Below the pieces are notes generated by a model. It made no database searches and was not told where the DNA came from. It was given only the letters and a program-made list of their open reading frames with translations. A program made the position numbers and the translations under genes. A stretch of 64,000 nucleotides of DNA from Streptomyces solicavernae (GTDB lineage: Bacteria > Actinomycetota > Actinomycetes > Streptomycetales > Streptomycetaceae): the NCBI RefSeq assembly GCF_029968095.1, contig NZ_JASCIR010000005.1, forward strand, positions 186,001-250,000. The letters are read 5' to 3'. Below, piece after piece: positions 33,713 through 42,516 of the stretch. Positions within the stretch are counted from its first letter, which is position 1. Each line of letters opens with the position of its first letter.

Positions 33713-35701
33713 TCAGCCCTCCGACTCCTTCGCCGCCGCGTCGATCGCCGACAGGGAGCGGCGGACCTGGTTGCGGTCCGTGGTGTACCAGAACTCGGGC
33801 AGTGAGGCCTTCAGATAGCTGCCGTAGCGGGCCGTGGCCAGGCGGGGATCCAGGACCGCGACCACGCCCCTGTCGCCCGAAGCCCGGACGAGACGGCCCG
33901 CGCCCTGGGCCATCAGCAGGGCGGCGTGCGTAGCGGCCACCGCCATGAAGCCGTTGCCACCGTTGTCCTCCACCGCCTTCTGGCGGGCGCTCATCAGCGG
34001 GTCGTCCGGGCGCGGGAACGGGATCTTGTCCATGACGACCAGCTGACAGCTGGAGCCCGGGACGTCCACGCCCTGCCAGAGCGAGAGCGTGCCGAACAGG
34101 CAGGTCTTCGGGTCCGCGGCGAAGTTCTTGATCAGCTCACCCAGGGTCTCCTCGCCCTGCAGCAGGATCGGGAACTCCGGGATACGGGACCGCAGTTCCT
34201 CGGCGGCCTGCTGGGCGGCCCGCATCGAGGAGAACAGGCCGAGCGTGCGGCCGCCGCTCGCCTGGATCAGCTCCGTCAGCTCGTCCAGCATGTCGCCGCG
34301 CGTGCCGTCACGGGACGGGCGGGCCAGGTGCTTGGCGACGTAGAGGATGCCCTGCTTGCCGTAGTCGAAGGGGGAGCCGACGTCGATGCCCTTCCAGACG
34401 GGCAGGTCCTCCGACTCGCCCTCCGTGCCGGCGATGCCCTCCGGGGCGAGGCCGAGGGAGGCGCCCACGCCGTTGAAGTCCCCGCCCAGCTTCAGCGTGG
34501 CCGAGGCGAGGACGACCGAGCGGTCCGTGAAGAGCTTCTCCCGGAGCAGGCCCGACACCGACATCGGGGCGACCCTCAGTGACGCCCCGAAGCGGTCGTG
34601 CCGCTCGTACCAGACGACGTCCCACTCCGAGCCGTTGGTGATGCGCTCCGCGACATCGTGGACGTTCTCCACCGAGGCCAGGGCCTGCTTGCGGACGGCG
34701 TCCTCGTCCTGGACGGACTTGTCGCGCGTCGCACCGATCGCCGAGATGGTGTTGCGGGCGGCGTCGCGGAGCGCGAGGAGCGCGTAACCAAGGTCCTCGG
34801 GGACCTCCTCCAGACGGCCGGGCAGGGCCAGCTCCATGATCCGCTCGAAGCCCTCGGAGGCGGTCTGCAGCTGGTCCGCGATCTTCTCGTTGACCAGCTT
34901 CGCGGAGCGGCGCACCGCCCGGTTGACCTGGCCCGGGGTGAGCTCGCCGGTGGCGACTCCGGTGACGCGGGAGACCAGTTCGTGCGCCTCGTCCACGATC
35001 AGGACCTCGTGCTGCGGCAGCACCGGCGCGCCCTCGATGGCGTCGATGGCGAGCAGCGCGTGGTTGGTGACGATCACCTCGGCGAGCTTCGCGCGCTCCC
35101 GGGCCGCCTCGGCGAAGCACTCCGCGCCGTACGCGCACTTCGAGGCGCCCAGGCACTCGCGCGAGGAGACCGAGACCTGGGACCAGGCGCGGTCGGAGAC
35201 GCCGGGCGTGAGGTCGTCACGGTCGCCGGTCTCCGTCTCGTCCGACCAGTCCCGCAGGCGCAGCAGGTCCTGGCCGAGTCTGCTGGTGGGCGCGGCCGCC
35301 TCGAACTGGTCGAACAGACCCTCGTCCTCTTCCTGCGGGACGCCTTCGTGCAGGCGGTGCAGGCAGAGGTAGTTCGACCGGCCCTTGAGCATGGCGAACT
35401 GGGGGCGGCGGCGAAGGAGCGGATGCAGGGCGTCGACCGTGCGCGGAAGGTCGCGTTCCACGAGCTGGCGCTGGAGGGCGAGCGTGGCCGTGGCGACCAC
35501 CACGGGCTCCCCGTGGGCGAGCGCGGGCACCAGATAGCCGAGGGACTTTCCGGTGCCCGTGCCGGCCTGGACGAGCAGGTGGGAGCCGCCGTCGATGGCC
35601 TCGGCGACGGACTCGGCCATGGTCACCTGGCCGGGGCGCTCCGTGCCGCCGACGGCTTCGACGGCGGCGTGCAGGAGTTCGGGGAGGGAGGACTTCGTCA
35701 T
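33713..35701 (-). CDS. DinG/XPD-type ATP-dependent DNA helicase
   Basis: The 662-residue protein has Walker A VQAGTGTGKSLGYLVPAL, DEAH in LIVDEAHELVSRV, and C-terminal motifs FGTLSLWQGVDVPG and MAQGAGRLVR. Four cysteines between motifs I and II (YLCLH; SRECLGASKCAYGAEC) fit the iron-sulfur cluster of XPD/DinG helicases. It likely resolves replication and repair structures. It lies next to lexA and downstream of the siderophore genes. No SOS box is seen directly upstream. Confidence 0.88.
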   Translation of the reverse strand: MTKSSLPELLHAAVEAVGGTERPGQVTMAESVAEAIDGGSHLLVQAGTGTGKSLGYLVPALAHGEPVVVATATLALQRQLVERDLPRTVDALHPLLRRRPQFAMLKGRSNYLCLHRLHEGVPQEEDEGLFDQFEAAAPTSRLGQDLLRLRDWSDETETGDRDDLTPGVSDRAWSQVSVSSRECLGASKCAYGAECFAEAARERAKLAEVIVTNHALLAIDAIEGAPVLPQHEVLIVDEAHELVSRVTGVATGELTPGQVNRAVRRSAKLVNEKIADQLQTASEGFERIMELALPGRLEEVPEDLGYALLALRDAARNTISAIGATRDKSVQDEDAVRKQALASVENVHDVAERITNGSEWDVVWYERHDRFGASLRVAPMSVSGLLREKLFTDRSVVLASATLKLGGDFNGVGASLGLAPEGIAGTEGESEDLPVWKGIDVGSPFDYGKQGILYVAKHLARPSRDGTRGDMLDELTELIQASGGRTLGLFSSMRAAQQAAEELRSRIPEFPILLQGEETLGELIKNFAADPKTCLFGTLSLWQGVDVPGSSCQLVVMDKIPFPRPDDPLMSARQKAVEDNGGNGFMAVAATHAALLMAQGAGRLVRASGDRGVVAVLDPRLATARYGSYLKASLPEFWYTTDRNQVRRSLSAIDAAAKESEG

Positions 35702-35741
35702 AGCTCGACCAGCCTACGGTGCCCCACTGACAATCCCGCGT

Positions 35742-37697
35742 TCACGCCTGCGGCCCCAGGTGCAGCGGGTTCGGCACGGTGCCGTGGACGGCGGCGTGCG
35801 GGCGCTCGGGGCGGTCCCGGTAGCCGTCGAGGTGGAGCCGGTTCCGGTTGAGGCAGAGGCGCTCGATGCGGGGCGTGAGCAGGTCGAACAGCTCGAAGCG
35901 GTCCTTCAGCTCGGGGAATCGGGCCTGGTGGCGCAGGATCTCCTCACGCAGGAGCGCCCAGAACTCGCCCTCGGGAACGCCGAGTTGCTCGGCGCAGAGC
36001 GGGGCGAGGTAGCGGAAGACGCCGACGAACAGGCCGGAGTGGATGAACTGAGTGAGGAAGGCGGGCGGCTCCGTGAGCAGGATCTCGCGCACGTCGTCCG
36101 GCATCGAGGCGTGCTCGGGCACGGGCTGCGCGCTGACGTTGACGTCGTCGACGAAGTCCTTCACGGCGAGCCTGACCGGGACGTCCGCCTCGTCGAAGAC
36201 CACGATCGCGTTCTCCCCGTGCGGCGAGAAGACCGTGCCGTAGCGGTAGAGGAAGTGCAGCAGCGGGGGCAGCAGGGCGGCGAAGAGGCGGCGCAGCCAC
36301 GCGTCGGGGGCGAGTCCGGAGCGTTCGACCAGTTCGGCGGCGAAGGCCCGCCCGCGCGGGTCGGTGTGCAGCAGGGAGGCGAGCGTACGGGCGCGTTCGC
36401 CGGGGTCGAGGCTGCGGTCCAGGGGTTCGCGCCAGATCGCGCCGAGGAGCTCCTTGTACTGGTACGGGACCTCGGGGAGTGCGTCGTAGACGGGGTGGCG
36501 GACGGTGACCGAGGCGACCTCGCCGAGGAGGATCACGCGGCACTCGTCGTGCAGGAACGGGTCGGCGTCGCGCAGCGCGTGCACCCAGGCGGTGACGGCG
36601 GGCGCGGCGAGGGTGCGTTCGGTCGGAAGTCCGCGCCACACCAGGGTGTTGAGGATCGACAGCGGCAGCTTGACGGTGTGCCCCTCGGGCCGCGAGGTGT
36701 TGAGGAACGTCCGGATGGACTGCTGCGGCAGGCGCTGGTCGGGGTCCTCGGGGAGCGGCACGATGTGGCCGGCGGCGATGGAAGGGGCGAACAGCGGGAG
36801 CACGATCTCGTCCCACTGCCAGGGGTGCACGGGCAGGTAGAGGTAGCGGCGCGGATCGAGGCCACGCGCGCGGAGGGCCTGCGCGAAGGCGTCGCGGGTG
36901 GCGGCGTCCAGCTCATGCGTGTAGAGCCGCGCGGGGTCGGCGAGCTGTTCCACTCCCCGGTACGCGGCCAGCTCGTCGCTGACCGCGAGCCACGGCAGAC
37001 GTGCCGGAACGCGTGCCTCCGGGGCCCAGCGTGCGGTGTCGGCGGCCGAGAAGCCGAGGCGCCCCTTGTTGAGGACGAGCCAGGGGTGGCCGGTCTGGTG
37101 GCCTTCGAGTTCCGCGTACGGGAGGTCGGCGAGCTCGGCGGCGGTCAGGGCGGTGTGGTCGAGGCGGGCGTCGGCGGCGAGGGTGCTGTGCAGTTCGCGT
37201 ACGACATGGCCGAGCGTGTCCCCGTCGAGCCCGAGCAGCCGCCGGGCCCGGGCGAGGAACGCGAACGGGTCGCCGAACGGCGCTTCCGTCCCGTCCGCCT
37301 CGCGCAGGGTCAGCGCGTCCGGCTCGACCCGCCAGCTCCCGTACGCGGCACGCCGGGCGCGGAAGCGGAGCAGCGCGCCGTCGTCGAGCGTGAGCGTGTA
37401 GGCGCTGCTGTCGAGCGCGCGGGCGCCGGTGCCGCCGTCGAGCGCAGGGGGGACGGTGCCGCCGTCGAGCGCACGGGGGACGGTGCCGCCGTCGACGAGG
37501 GTGTCGGCGCCTTCCTCGGGCTCCGGGGTGAGGATCTCCTCGTGGGCGAACTCGCCGAGCAGCTTCGCGAGGAGCCGTCGGGCGGCGCGTGCCCAGTCCT
37601 CCGGGTTGAGCTCGGGCGGTACGGATGCGGCGGCGCGCGGGGCGTTCTGCACGGGGGCTCTCCCACCTCGGGTCGGCGTACGGGGTATGTGGCTCAT
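35742..37697 (-). CDS. IucA/IucC-family siderophore synthetase
   Basis: The 651-residue NRPS-independent synthetase has the typical motifs EGHQTGHPWLVLNKGRLGFS, YLYLPVHPWQW, TVKLPLSILNTLVWRGL, SPHGENAIVVFD (ATP/carboxylate site) and KDFVDDVNVS. It joins a citrate-like acid to amines or alcohols during siderophore assembly. Residues about 65-95 contain three 9-residue repeats (DGGTVPRAL type) that are likely an expanded loop. It lies 64 bp downstream of the aminotransferase-like gene, probably one operon. Its position matches the NIS siderophore locus near lexA in S. coelicolor. Confidence 0.9.
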   Translation of the reverse strand: MSHIPRTPTRGGRAPVQNAPRAAASVPPELNPEDWARAARRLLAKLLGEFAHEEILTPEPEEGADTLVDGGTVPRALDGGTVPPALDGGTGARALDSSAYTLTLDDGALLRFRARRAAYGSWRVEPDALTLREADGTEAPFGDPFAFLARARRLLGLDGDTLGHVVRELHSTLAADARLDHTALTAAELADLPYAELEGHQTGHPWLVLNKGRLGFSAADTARWAPEARVPARLPWLAVSDELAAYRGVEQLADPARLYTHELDAATRDAFAQALRARGLDPRRYLYLPVHPWQWDEIVLPLFAPSIAAGHIVPLPEDPDQRLPQQSIRTFLNTSRPEGHTVKLPLSILNTLVWRGLPTERTLAAPAVTAWVHALRDADPFLHDECRVILLGEVASVTVRHPVYDALPEVPYQYKELLGAIWREPLDRSLDPGERARTLASLLHTDPRGRAFAAELVERSGLAPDAWLRRLFAALLPPLLHFLYRYGTVFSPHGENAIVVFDEADVPVRLAVKDFVDDVNVSAQPVPEHASMPDDVREILLTEPPAFLTQFIHSGLFVGVFRYLAPLCAEQLGVPEGEFWALLREEILRHQARFPELKDRFELFDLLTPRIERLCLNRNRLHLDGYRDRPERPHAAVHGTVPNPLHLGPQA

Positions 37698-37761
37698 GAT
37701 CCTCGGGAGGTACGGGGGCCGGGGCGGATTCCGGCCGTCCCGCGCCGTGTCCTGCGGGGCT

Positions 37762-39162
37762 CTACTGCCGGGCGGATTCCGGGTGTTGGGACTTGAGTAC
37801 GCAGGTCAGCGCGGACGAGAACCGGTCGAGCACCGCGTCGGCCTGGTCGTCGGTGAGGGTCAGGGGCGGCAGCAGGCGCACGACGCCCGAGCGGCGGCCG
37901 CCGGACTCGACGATGAGGCCGCGGTCCAGGCAGGCGCGCTGCACGGCGGCCGCGAGCCGGGGCGCGGGGGGCGGCGGCCCGGGGCGCGCGGCACCGCGCC
38001 GCGCGCCCTCCGGGTCGACCAGCTCGACGCCGATCATCAGGCCCCTGCCCCGCACCTCGCCGATCTGCGGCTGGTCGGCGGCGAGCGCGCGGAGCCGGGC
38101 GAGCATGCGGGCGCCGAGTGCGGCGGCGCGGTCGGCGAGGCGGTGGCGGCGGACGTGGGCGAGGGTGGCGGCGCCCGCGGCCATGGCGAGCTGGTTGCCG
38201 CGGAAGGCGCCCGCGGGCGCGGCGGGCTCCCCGGCGTCGAGGTCGTCGCGGTAGACGACGACGGCGAGCGGGAGGCTGCCGCCGATGGCCTGGGACAGCA
38301 CCATCACATCGGGCACGATCCCGCTGTGCTCGACGGCCCAGAACGCGCCGGTGCGGCCGACACCGGTCTGCGCCTCGTCGGCGATCAGGGGGATCGAGCG
38401 GGCCGCGGTGACCTCCCGCATCCGGCGCAGCCACGCGTCCGGCGCGGGCAGCACGCCGCCCTCGCCCTGCACCGGCTCGACGATCATCCCGGCGGGCCGC
38501 GGCTCCCCCGCCCCCGCGTCGTCGAGCAGCGACTCGGCCCAGCGGGCGGCCAGTCCGGCGCCCTCGGGCCCGCCGACGCCGAAGGGGCAGCGGTAGTCCT
38601 GCGGGTAGGGCAGCCGCGTCACCTGTACGTCACCGGCGAGCGCGCCCTGGGCCGTGGAGCGGGCGGCGCCCGTGAACGAGAGCAGCCCACGGTGTCCGGT
38701 GGCCGTGCGGACCAGTTTCAGGGCGGTCGCCACCGCGTCCGTGCGGGCCGGGCCGCAGAACCGCACGCGGGCCCGGGCGGCCAGGGCGGGCGGCAGCGTC
38801 GCGAGGAGCTCGGCGACGAAGGCATCCTTGACGGGGGTCGCGAGGTCCAGGGCGTGCAGCGGAGCGCCCGAGTCCAGGACCTTCCGGACCGCCTCCAGAA
38901 CCACGGGGTGGTGGTGGCCGAGCGCGAGGGACCCGGCGCCGGACCGGCAGTCCAAGTACCGCCGCCCGTCGGCCCCTTCGATGGTCAGGCCGCGGGCGCG
39001 GACCGGCACGATCGGCAGCGAGCGGGCGTACGTACGGGCCTTCGGCTCGCGCGGCGAGGGGCCCCGCAGGACGGCCTCGGTCCGGGCGGCCCGGCCGGCG
39101 GGCTGCCCGAACGGGGCGGCGGGCGGCGCCGGGTGCGGCGGCGCAGGCTCGGTGACGGCCAC
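37762..39162 (-). CDS. Class III aminotransferase-fold protein lacking PLP lysine
   Basis: From GTG 39162 (GGGAGG 12 nt upstream) the product is 466 residues. It aligns by eye with diaminobutyrate/2-oxoglutarate aminotransferases: YLDCRSGAGSLALGHHHPVV, MIVEPVQGEGGVLPAPDAWL, LIADEAQTGVGRTGAFWAVE. However, the Schiff-base lysine of the LSKAIGG motif is Gln291 (VLSQAIGGSLPLAVVVYRDD; codon CAG at 38292-38290). The aromatic-His that stacks on PLP (FHG/YHG) is replaced by GAARSTAQG (165-173). The first gene of the siderophore operon may thus be a non-catalytic or altered enzyme. Sequencing error is unlikely, as two separate sites are changed. Confidence 0.8.
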   Translation of the reverse strand: MAVTEPAPPHPAPPAAPFGQPAGRAARTEAVLRGPSPREPKARTYARSLPIVPVRARGLTIEGADGRRYLDCRSGAGSLALGHHHPVVLEAVRKVLDSGAPLHALDLATPVKDAFVAELLATLPPALAARARVRFCGPARTDAVATALKLVRTATGHRGLLSFTGAARSTAQGALAGDVQVTRLPYPQDYRCPFGVGGPEGAGLAARWAESLLDDAGAGEPRPAGMIVEPVQGEGGVLPAPDAWLRRMREVTAARSIPLIADEAQTGVGRTGAFWAVEHSGIVPDVMVLSQAIGGSLPLAVVVYRDDLDAGEPAAPAGAFRGNQLAMAAGAATLAHVRRHRLADRAAALGARMLARLRALAADQPQIGEVRGRGLMIGVELVDPEGARRGAARPGPPPPAPRLAAAVQRACLDRGLIVESGGRRSGVVRLLPPLTLTDDQADAVLDRFSSALTCVLKSQHPESARQ

Positions 39163-39670
39163 GACTGTGTGTCCTCCCGCTGTGCGTCGGTGGGTTGGGC
39201 GGTCGGCCGCCCGGAGCCGAGGGGGCACCGCCGGACGCGTGTCCCCCGTACGTACCAACGACGTCGGGTGCGGGGGATCACGCCCGGCCGGAAGATCCTT
39301 GCCAAAAGAAAACCTTCGCGTACGGAACCGGTATCAAACCGGAAGTTCCGCCTCAACTCCCCCGCGTTCCGGCCCGCGGATGACAGCCTGGGGGCCGGGC
39401 CGTGACAGAACCGTTGCGGCCCCGTCGGTCGTCCCCGATCGCACCGGCATAGTGTGGGGTGCTCGATCGTCGCGCCCGCTCCGCGCCGGTCCACAACTGC
39501 ACATGTGAACTGCACCTTCCGGTCAACGGAGGCCCCTTGGCCCGCCCTTCGGGCGTTCGGCCGGGCGGTTTCGTGCGTCTGCGTGCGAGGTCGTACGCCG
39601 CACTACGAGTCGCCGGTTTCCGGGGGAAGTTCACCAAGTCCGACAGAAGAAAAATAGGGGGATTCTCGCG
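39163..39670. other. Upstream region of siderophore operon and protease gene
   Basis: These divergent 508 bp should hold both promoters. I looked for a DmdR/IdeR iron box (TTAGGTTAGGCTAACCTAA type) and found none. No gene or repeat was recognised. Confidence 0.4.
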
Positions 39671-40906
39671 ATGCGACCCATACGTCCGCTCTTCGCCGCT
39701 CGCCGAGGGAGTGTGCGCCGCACGTCCTCGGTGCTCGCGTTCTCGGCCGCGCTCGCCCTGACGGCCACGGCCTGCGGCCCCGGCGAGGACAACGCCGACG
39801 GCAAGCCCACCGCGTCCGCGACGGCCGACGGCGGCAGCGCCGACGGCAGCGGCGGCGGCGGGGGCAAGATCGAGATCCCGGACGACATCAAGGACCGGCT
39901 CAAGGAGCACGGGATCGACGTCGACAAGTGGCGCAACGGCGAGTGGAAGAACTGGGACAAGGACAAGTGGCTGCGCGAGGCCGAGGACTTCGTCAACCCG
40001 ATCATCGAGGACTTCTGGAACCCTGACCGGATGCGGGACGCCGACAAGCGCCCCGACAAGCCGGTCGACAACGACATCTCGGGCGACCAGGGCAAGACGG
40101 ACCCGACTCCGGCGCCGGTCGACGCCGAGGAGATCGCGACGCCGTACCGCGACAACTCCCCCGCCACCGGCAAGCTCGTCTTCGAGACGCCCGAGGGCTC
40201 CGCGCAGTGCTCCGCCACCGTGGTGAAGGACCCGGCCAACCCCGGCAAGTCCAACATGGTGTGGACGGCCGGCCACTGCGTGCACGCGGGCAAGGAGGGC
40301 GGCTGGTACCGCAACATCGCCTTCGTCCCGTCGTACAACAACGAGGGCAAGTCCGCCGAGCAGCTGGAGCAGGAGAAGCCGACGCGCGAGGAGATCGCGC
40401 CGTACGGCATCTGGTGGAGCGACTGGGCCAAGACGTCCGACGAATGGATCGCGCAGGGCGCCAAGACCGGCGGCGCCGGTGCTCCGTACGACTTCGCCGT
40501 GATGCACATGCAGCCCGAGAAGGGCGGCGCGAAGTCCCTGGAGGAGACCGTCGGCGCCGCGCTGCCGGTCGAGTTCAACGCCCCGGCCGTGCCGAAGATC
40601 GACGCCATCAAGGCGACGGGCTACCCGGCGGCGCCGCCGTTCGACGGTCAGCGTGAGTTCTCCTGCACCGACAAGCCCGGCCGGCTCTCACTCACCAAGA
40701 CCCAGCCCACGATGTACCGCATCGGCTGCACCATGACCGGCGGTTCCTCCGGCGGCGGCTGGGTGGCCAAGGGCCAGGACGGCAAGCCGGCCCTGGTCTC
40801 CAACACCTCCATCGGCCCGGTCACCGCGGGCTGGCTCGCGGGCCCGCGCCTCGGCAAGGAGGCCAAGGCCATCTACGACCAGGTCAGCCAGAAGTTCGCC
40901 GGCTGA
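39671..40906 (+). CDS. Secreted lipoprotein serine protease, paralogue 1
   Basis: The 411-residue protein has a Sec-type leader and lipobox LTATAC (Cys about 35). It has an acidic/Gly-rich linker, a conserved 35-residue module (DRLKEHGIDVDKWRNGEWKN, then DKDKWLREA), and a trypsin/V8-like protease domain: His in WTAGHCVHAG, Asp in YDFAVMHM, Ser in TGGSSGGGW. It is probably anchored outside the membrane and cuts proteins or regulates surface factors. GGGGG lies upstream of ATG 39671. It is followed by a close paralogue. Confidence 0.85.
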   Translation: MRPIRPLFAARRGSVRRTSSVLAFSAALALTATACGPGEDNADGKPTASATADGGSADGSGGGGGKIEIPDDIKDRLKEHGIDVDKWRNGEWKNWDKDKWLREAEDFVNPIIEDFWNPDRMRDADKRPDKPVDNDISGDQGKTDPTPAPVDAEEIATPYRDNSPATGKLVFETPEGSAQCSATVVKDPANPGKSNMVWTAGHCVHAGKEGGWYRNIAFVPSYNNEGKSAEQLEQEKPTREEIAPYGIWWSDWAKTSDEWIAQGAKTGGAGAPYDFAVMHMQPEKGGAKSLEETVGAALPVEFNAPAVPKIDAIKATGYPAAPPFDGQREFSCTDKPGRLSLTKTQPTMYRIGCTMTGGSSGGGWVAKGQDGKPALVSNTSIGPVTAGWLAGPRLGKEAKAIYDQVSQKFAG

Positions 40907-40955
40907 TCTGGCGTTCCTGCCGCACCTGCCGCTGAATCCGCCGCCGCCGGCTGCC

Positions 40956-40981
40956 GGCGAGGGCGCCAACCCGCCCTCGCC
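40956..40981 (+). terminator. Hairpin after the first protease gene
   Basis: GGCGAGGGCG (40956-40965) pairs perfectly with 40972-40981 over a 6-nt loop, 50 bp past the stop. Confidence 0.6.
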
Positions 40982-41156
40982 CGAAGGCGGTTGACGGACA
41001 GCGCACCCGCGGTACGCCGCTCCCGGGCCCCTCCCGGGAGCGGCACCGTGCGGGCCCCGTGGTCCGCCGCCTCTTCCCCTTCCCAGGCACACCGCTGTCC
41101 CCAGCTCACCGCTGTCCCCAGCTCACCGCTCACACACCCATCGGGGGTTCCGAACC

Positions 41157-42356
41157 ATGCGACCCATACGTCCGGCCCTGGCCGCGGCCTCGCTCGCCGT
41201 GGCCCTGGCGCTGACCGCCACCGCCTGCGAGTCGGGCGGCGACCCCAAGGCCGACGCCAAGCCCACCAAGTCCGACGCGCAGGAAGGCGGTTCGGGCGCG
41301 GACGAGGCCCAACTGCCCGACAACCTCGACGACATCGCCGACCGGCTCAAGGAGCACGGCATCGACGTCGACAAGTGGAAGGACGGCGAGTGGAAGAACT
41401 GGGACAAGGACAAGTGGCTGCGTGAGGCGAAGGACTTCGCCAACCCGGTCATCGAGGGCCTGTGGGACGCGGACCGGATGAAGTCCGCGAAGTCGCCCAG
41501 CCAGACCATCTCCAGCAAGGCCGCAGCGAGCAATGAGGGCGTCACCGACCCGGAGCCCCGCCCGGTCCGCGCCGAGCCGGAGCGCACGCCGTACTACAAG
41601 TACGCGGCCCCGGTCGGCAAGATCTTCTTCGACACCCCCGAGGGCACCGCGGTCTGCTCCGGCACGGTCGTGAAGGACCCGCGCAACCCCGGCAAGTCCA
41701 ACCTCGTGTGGACCGCGGGTCACTGCGTGCACGCCGGCCAGAAGGGCGGCTGGTACCGGAACATCGTCTTCACCCCGGCCTACAACCACAAGGGCCTGTC
41801 CGCCCGCGCCCTGGAGAGCGCAGAACCGCAGGACCGCGCCCCGTACGGCCAGTTCTGGGCGGACTGGATCTCCACGTCCGGCGAGTGGATCAACGGCACC
41901 ACGGCCGCGAGCCCCGAGGGCGGCTCGTACGAGTACGACTACGCGGTGCTGCACGTGAAGCCGGAGCGCGGCACCAAGTCCTTGGAGGAGACCGTCGGCG
42001 CCGCGCTGCCCGTGGACTTCTCCTCGCCGTCCCCCAAGTCCGTGGACGCGATGGGCGCCTGGGGCTACCCGCAGGCCCCGCCGTACGACGGTGCGCTGAT
42101 GCACAAGTGCATCGACCGGCCCGGCCGGCTCTCGCTCGCCCCGGACGCGCCCACGATGTACCGCATCGGCTGCACCATGACCGCCGGTTCCTCCGGCGGC
42201 GGCTGGTTCCGTGAGACCGGCAACGGCGAGCTCGCCCTGGTCTCCAACACCTCGATCGGCCCGGCCGGTTCGAACGGCTGGCTCGCGGGCCCGCAGCTGG
42301 GCGACGGCGCGAAGCGCGTCTTCGACACGATGAGCAGGAAGTACGGCAGCCAGTAG
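41157..42356 (+). CDS. Secreted lipoprotein serine protease, paralogue 2
   Basis: The 399-residue tandem copy of the preceding gene shares the start MRPIRP, lipobox LTATAC, the module DRLKEHGIDVDKWKDGEWKN and the protease triad (WTAGHCVHAG; YDYAVLHV; TAGSSGGGW). Divergence is high in the linker and loops and low around the triad and module, suggesting an old duplication with both copies under selection. GGGGG lies 9 nt upstream of the start. Confidence 0.85.
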   Translation: MRPIRPALAAASLAVALALTATACESGGDPKADAKPTKSDAQEGGSGADEAQLPDNLDDIADRLKEHGIDVDKWKDGEWKNWDKDKWLREAKDFANPVIEGLWDADRMKSAKSPSQTISSKAAASNEGVTDPEPRPVRAEPERTPYYKYAAPVGKIFFDTPEGTAVCSGTVVKDPRNPGKSNLVWTAGHCVHAGQKGGWYRNIVFTPAYNHKGLSARALESAEPQDRAPYGQFWADWISTSGEWINGTTAASPEGGSYEYDYAVLHVKPERGTKSLEETVGAALPVDFSSPSPKSVDAMGAWGYPQAPPYDGALMHKCIDRPGRLSLAPDAPTMYRIGCTMTAGSSGGGWFRETGNGELALVSNTSIGPAGSNGWLAGPQLGDGAKRVFDTMSRKYGSQ

Positions 42357-42370
42357 GCGCGTACGACACG

Positions 42371-42414
42371 CGAAGGCCCGCCCCCTGGAAGCGCCGGTCG
42401 GGGGCGGGCCTTCG
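42371..42414. terminator. Strong terminator between protease and hflX
   Basis: A 15-bp perfect stem (42371-42385 with 42400-42414) with a 14-nt loop lies 15 bp after the protease stop. Confidence 0.85.
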
Positions 42415-42445
42415 TGCGTACTCCTTGCGGCCTGTGAGCGGCCGC

Positions 42446-42516
42446 GGCTCAGTGCTCCGGGGGACGACCCCGCGGCTCAGTGCTCCGCGGGGGACGCCCC
42501 CTCGGCTCAGTGCTCC
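42446..42516. repeat. 28-30-bp repeat over the hflX stop codon
   Basis: GGCTCAGTGCTCC occurs at 42446, 42474 and 42504; the last contains the hflX stop (TCA, 42507-42509). The flanking bases are also repeated. Confidence 0.8.

Noticed and set aside
39163..39670. Iron box upstream of the siderophore operon
   Set aside because: No sequence close to the DmdR/IdeR consensus could be found by eye.
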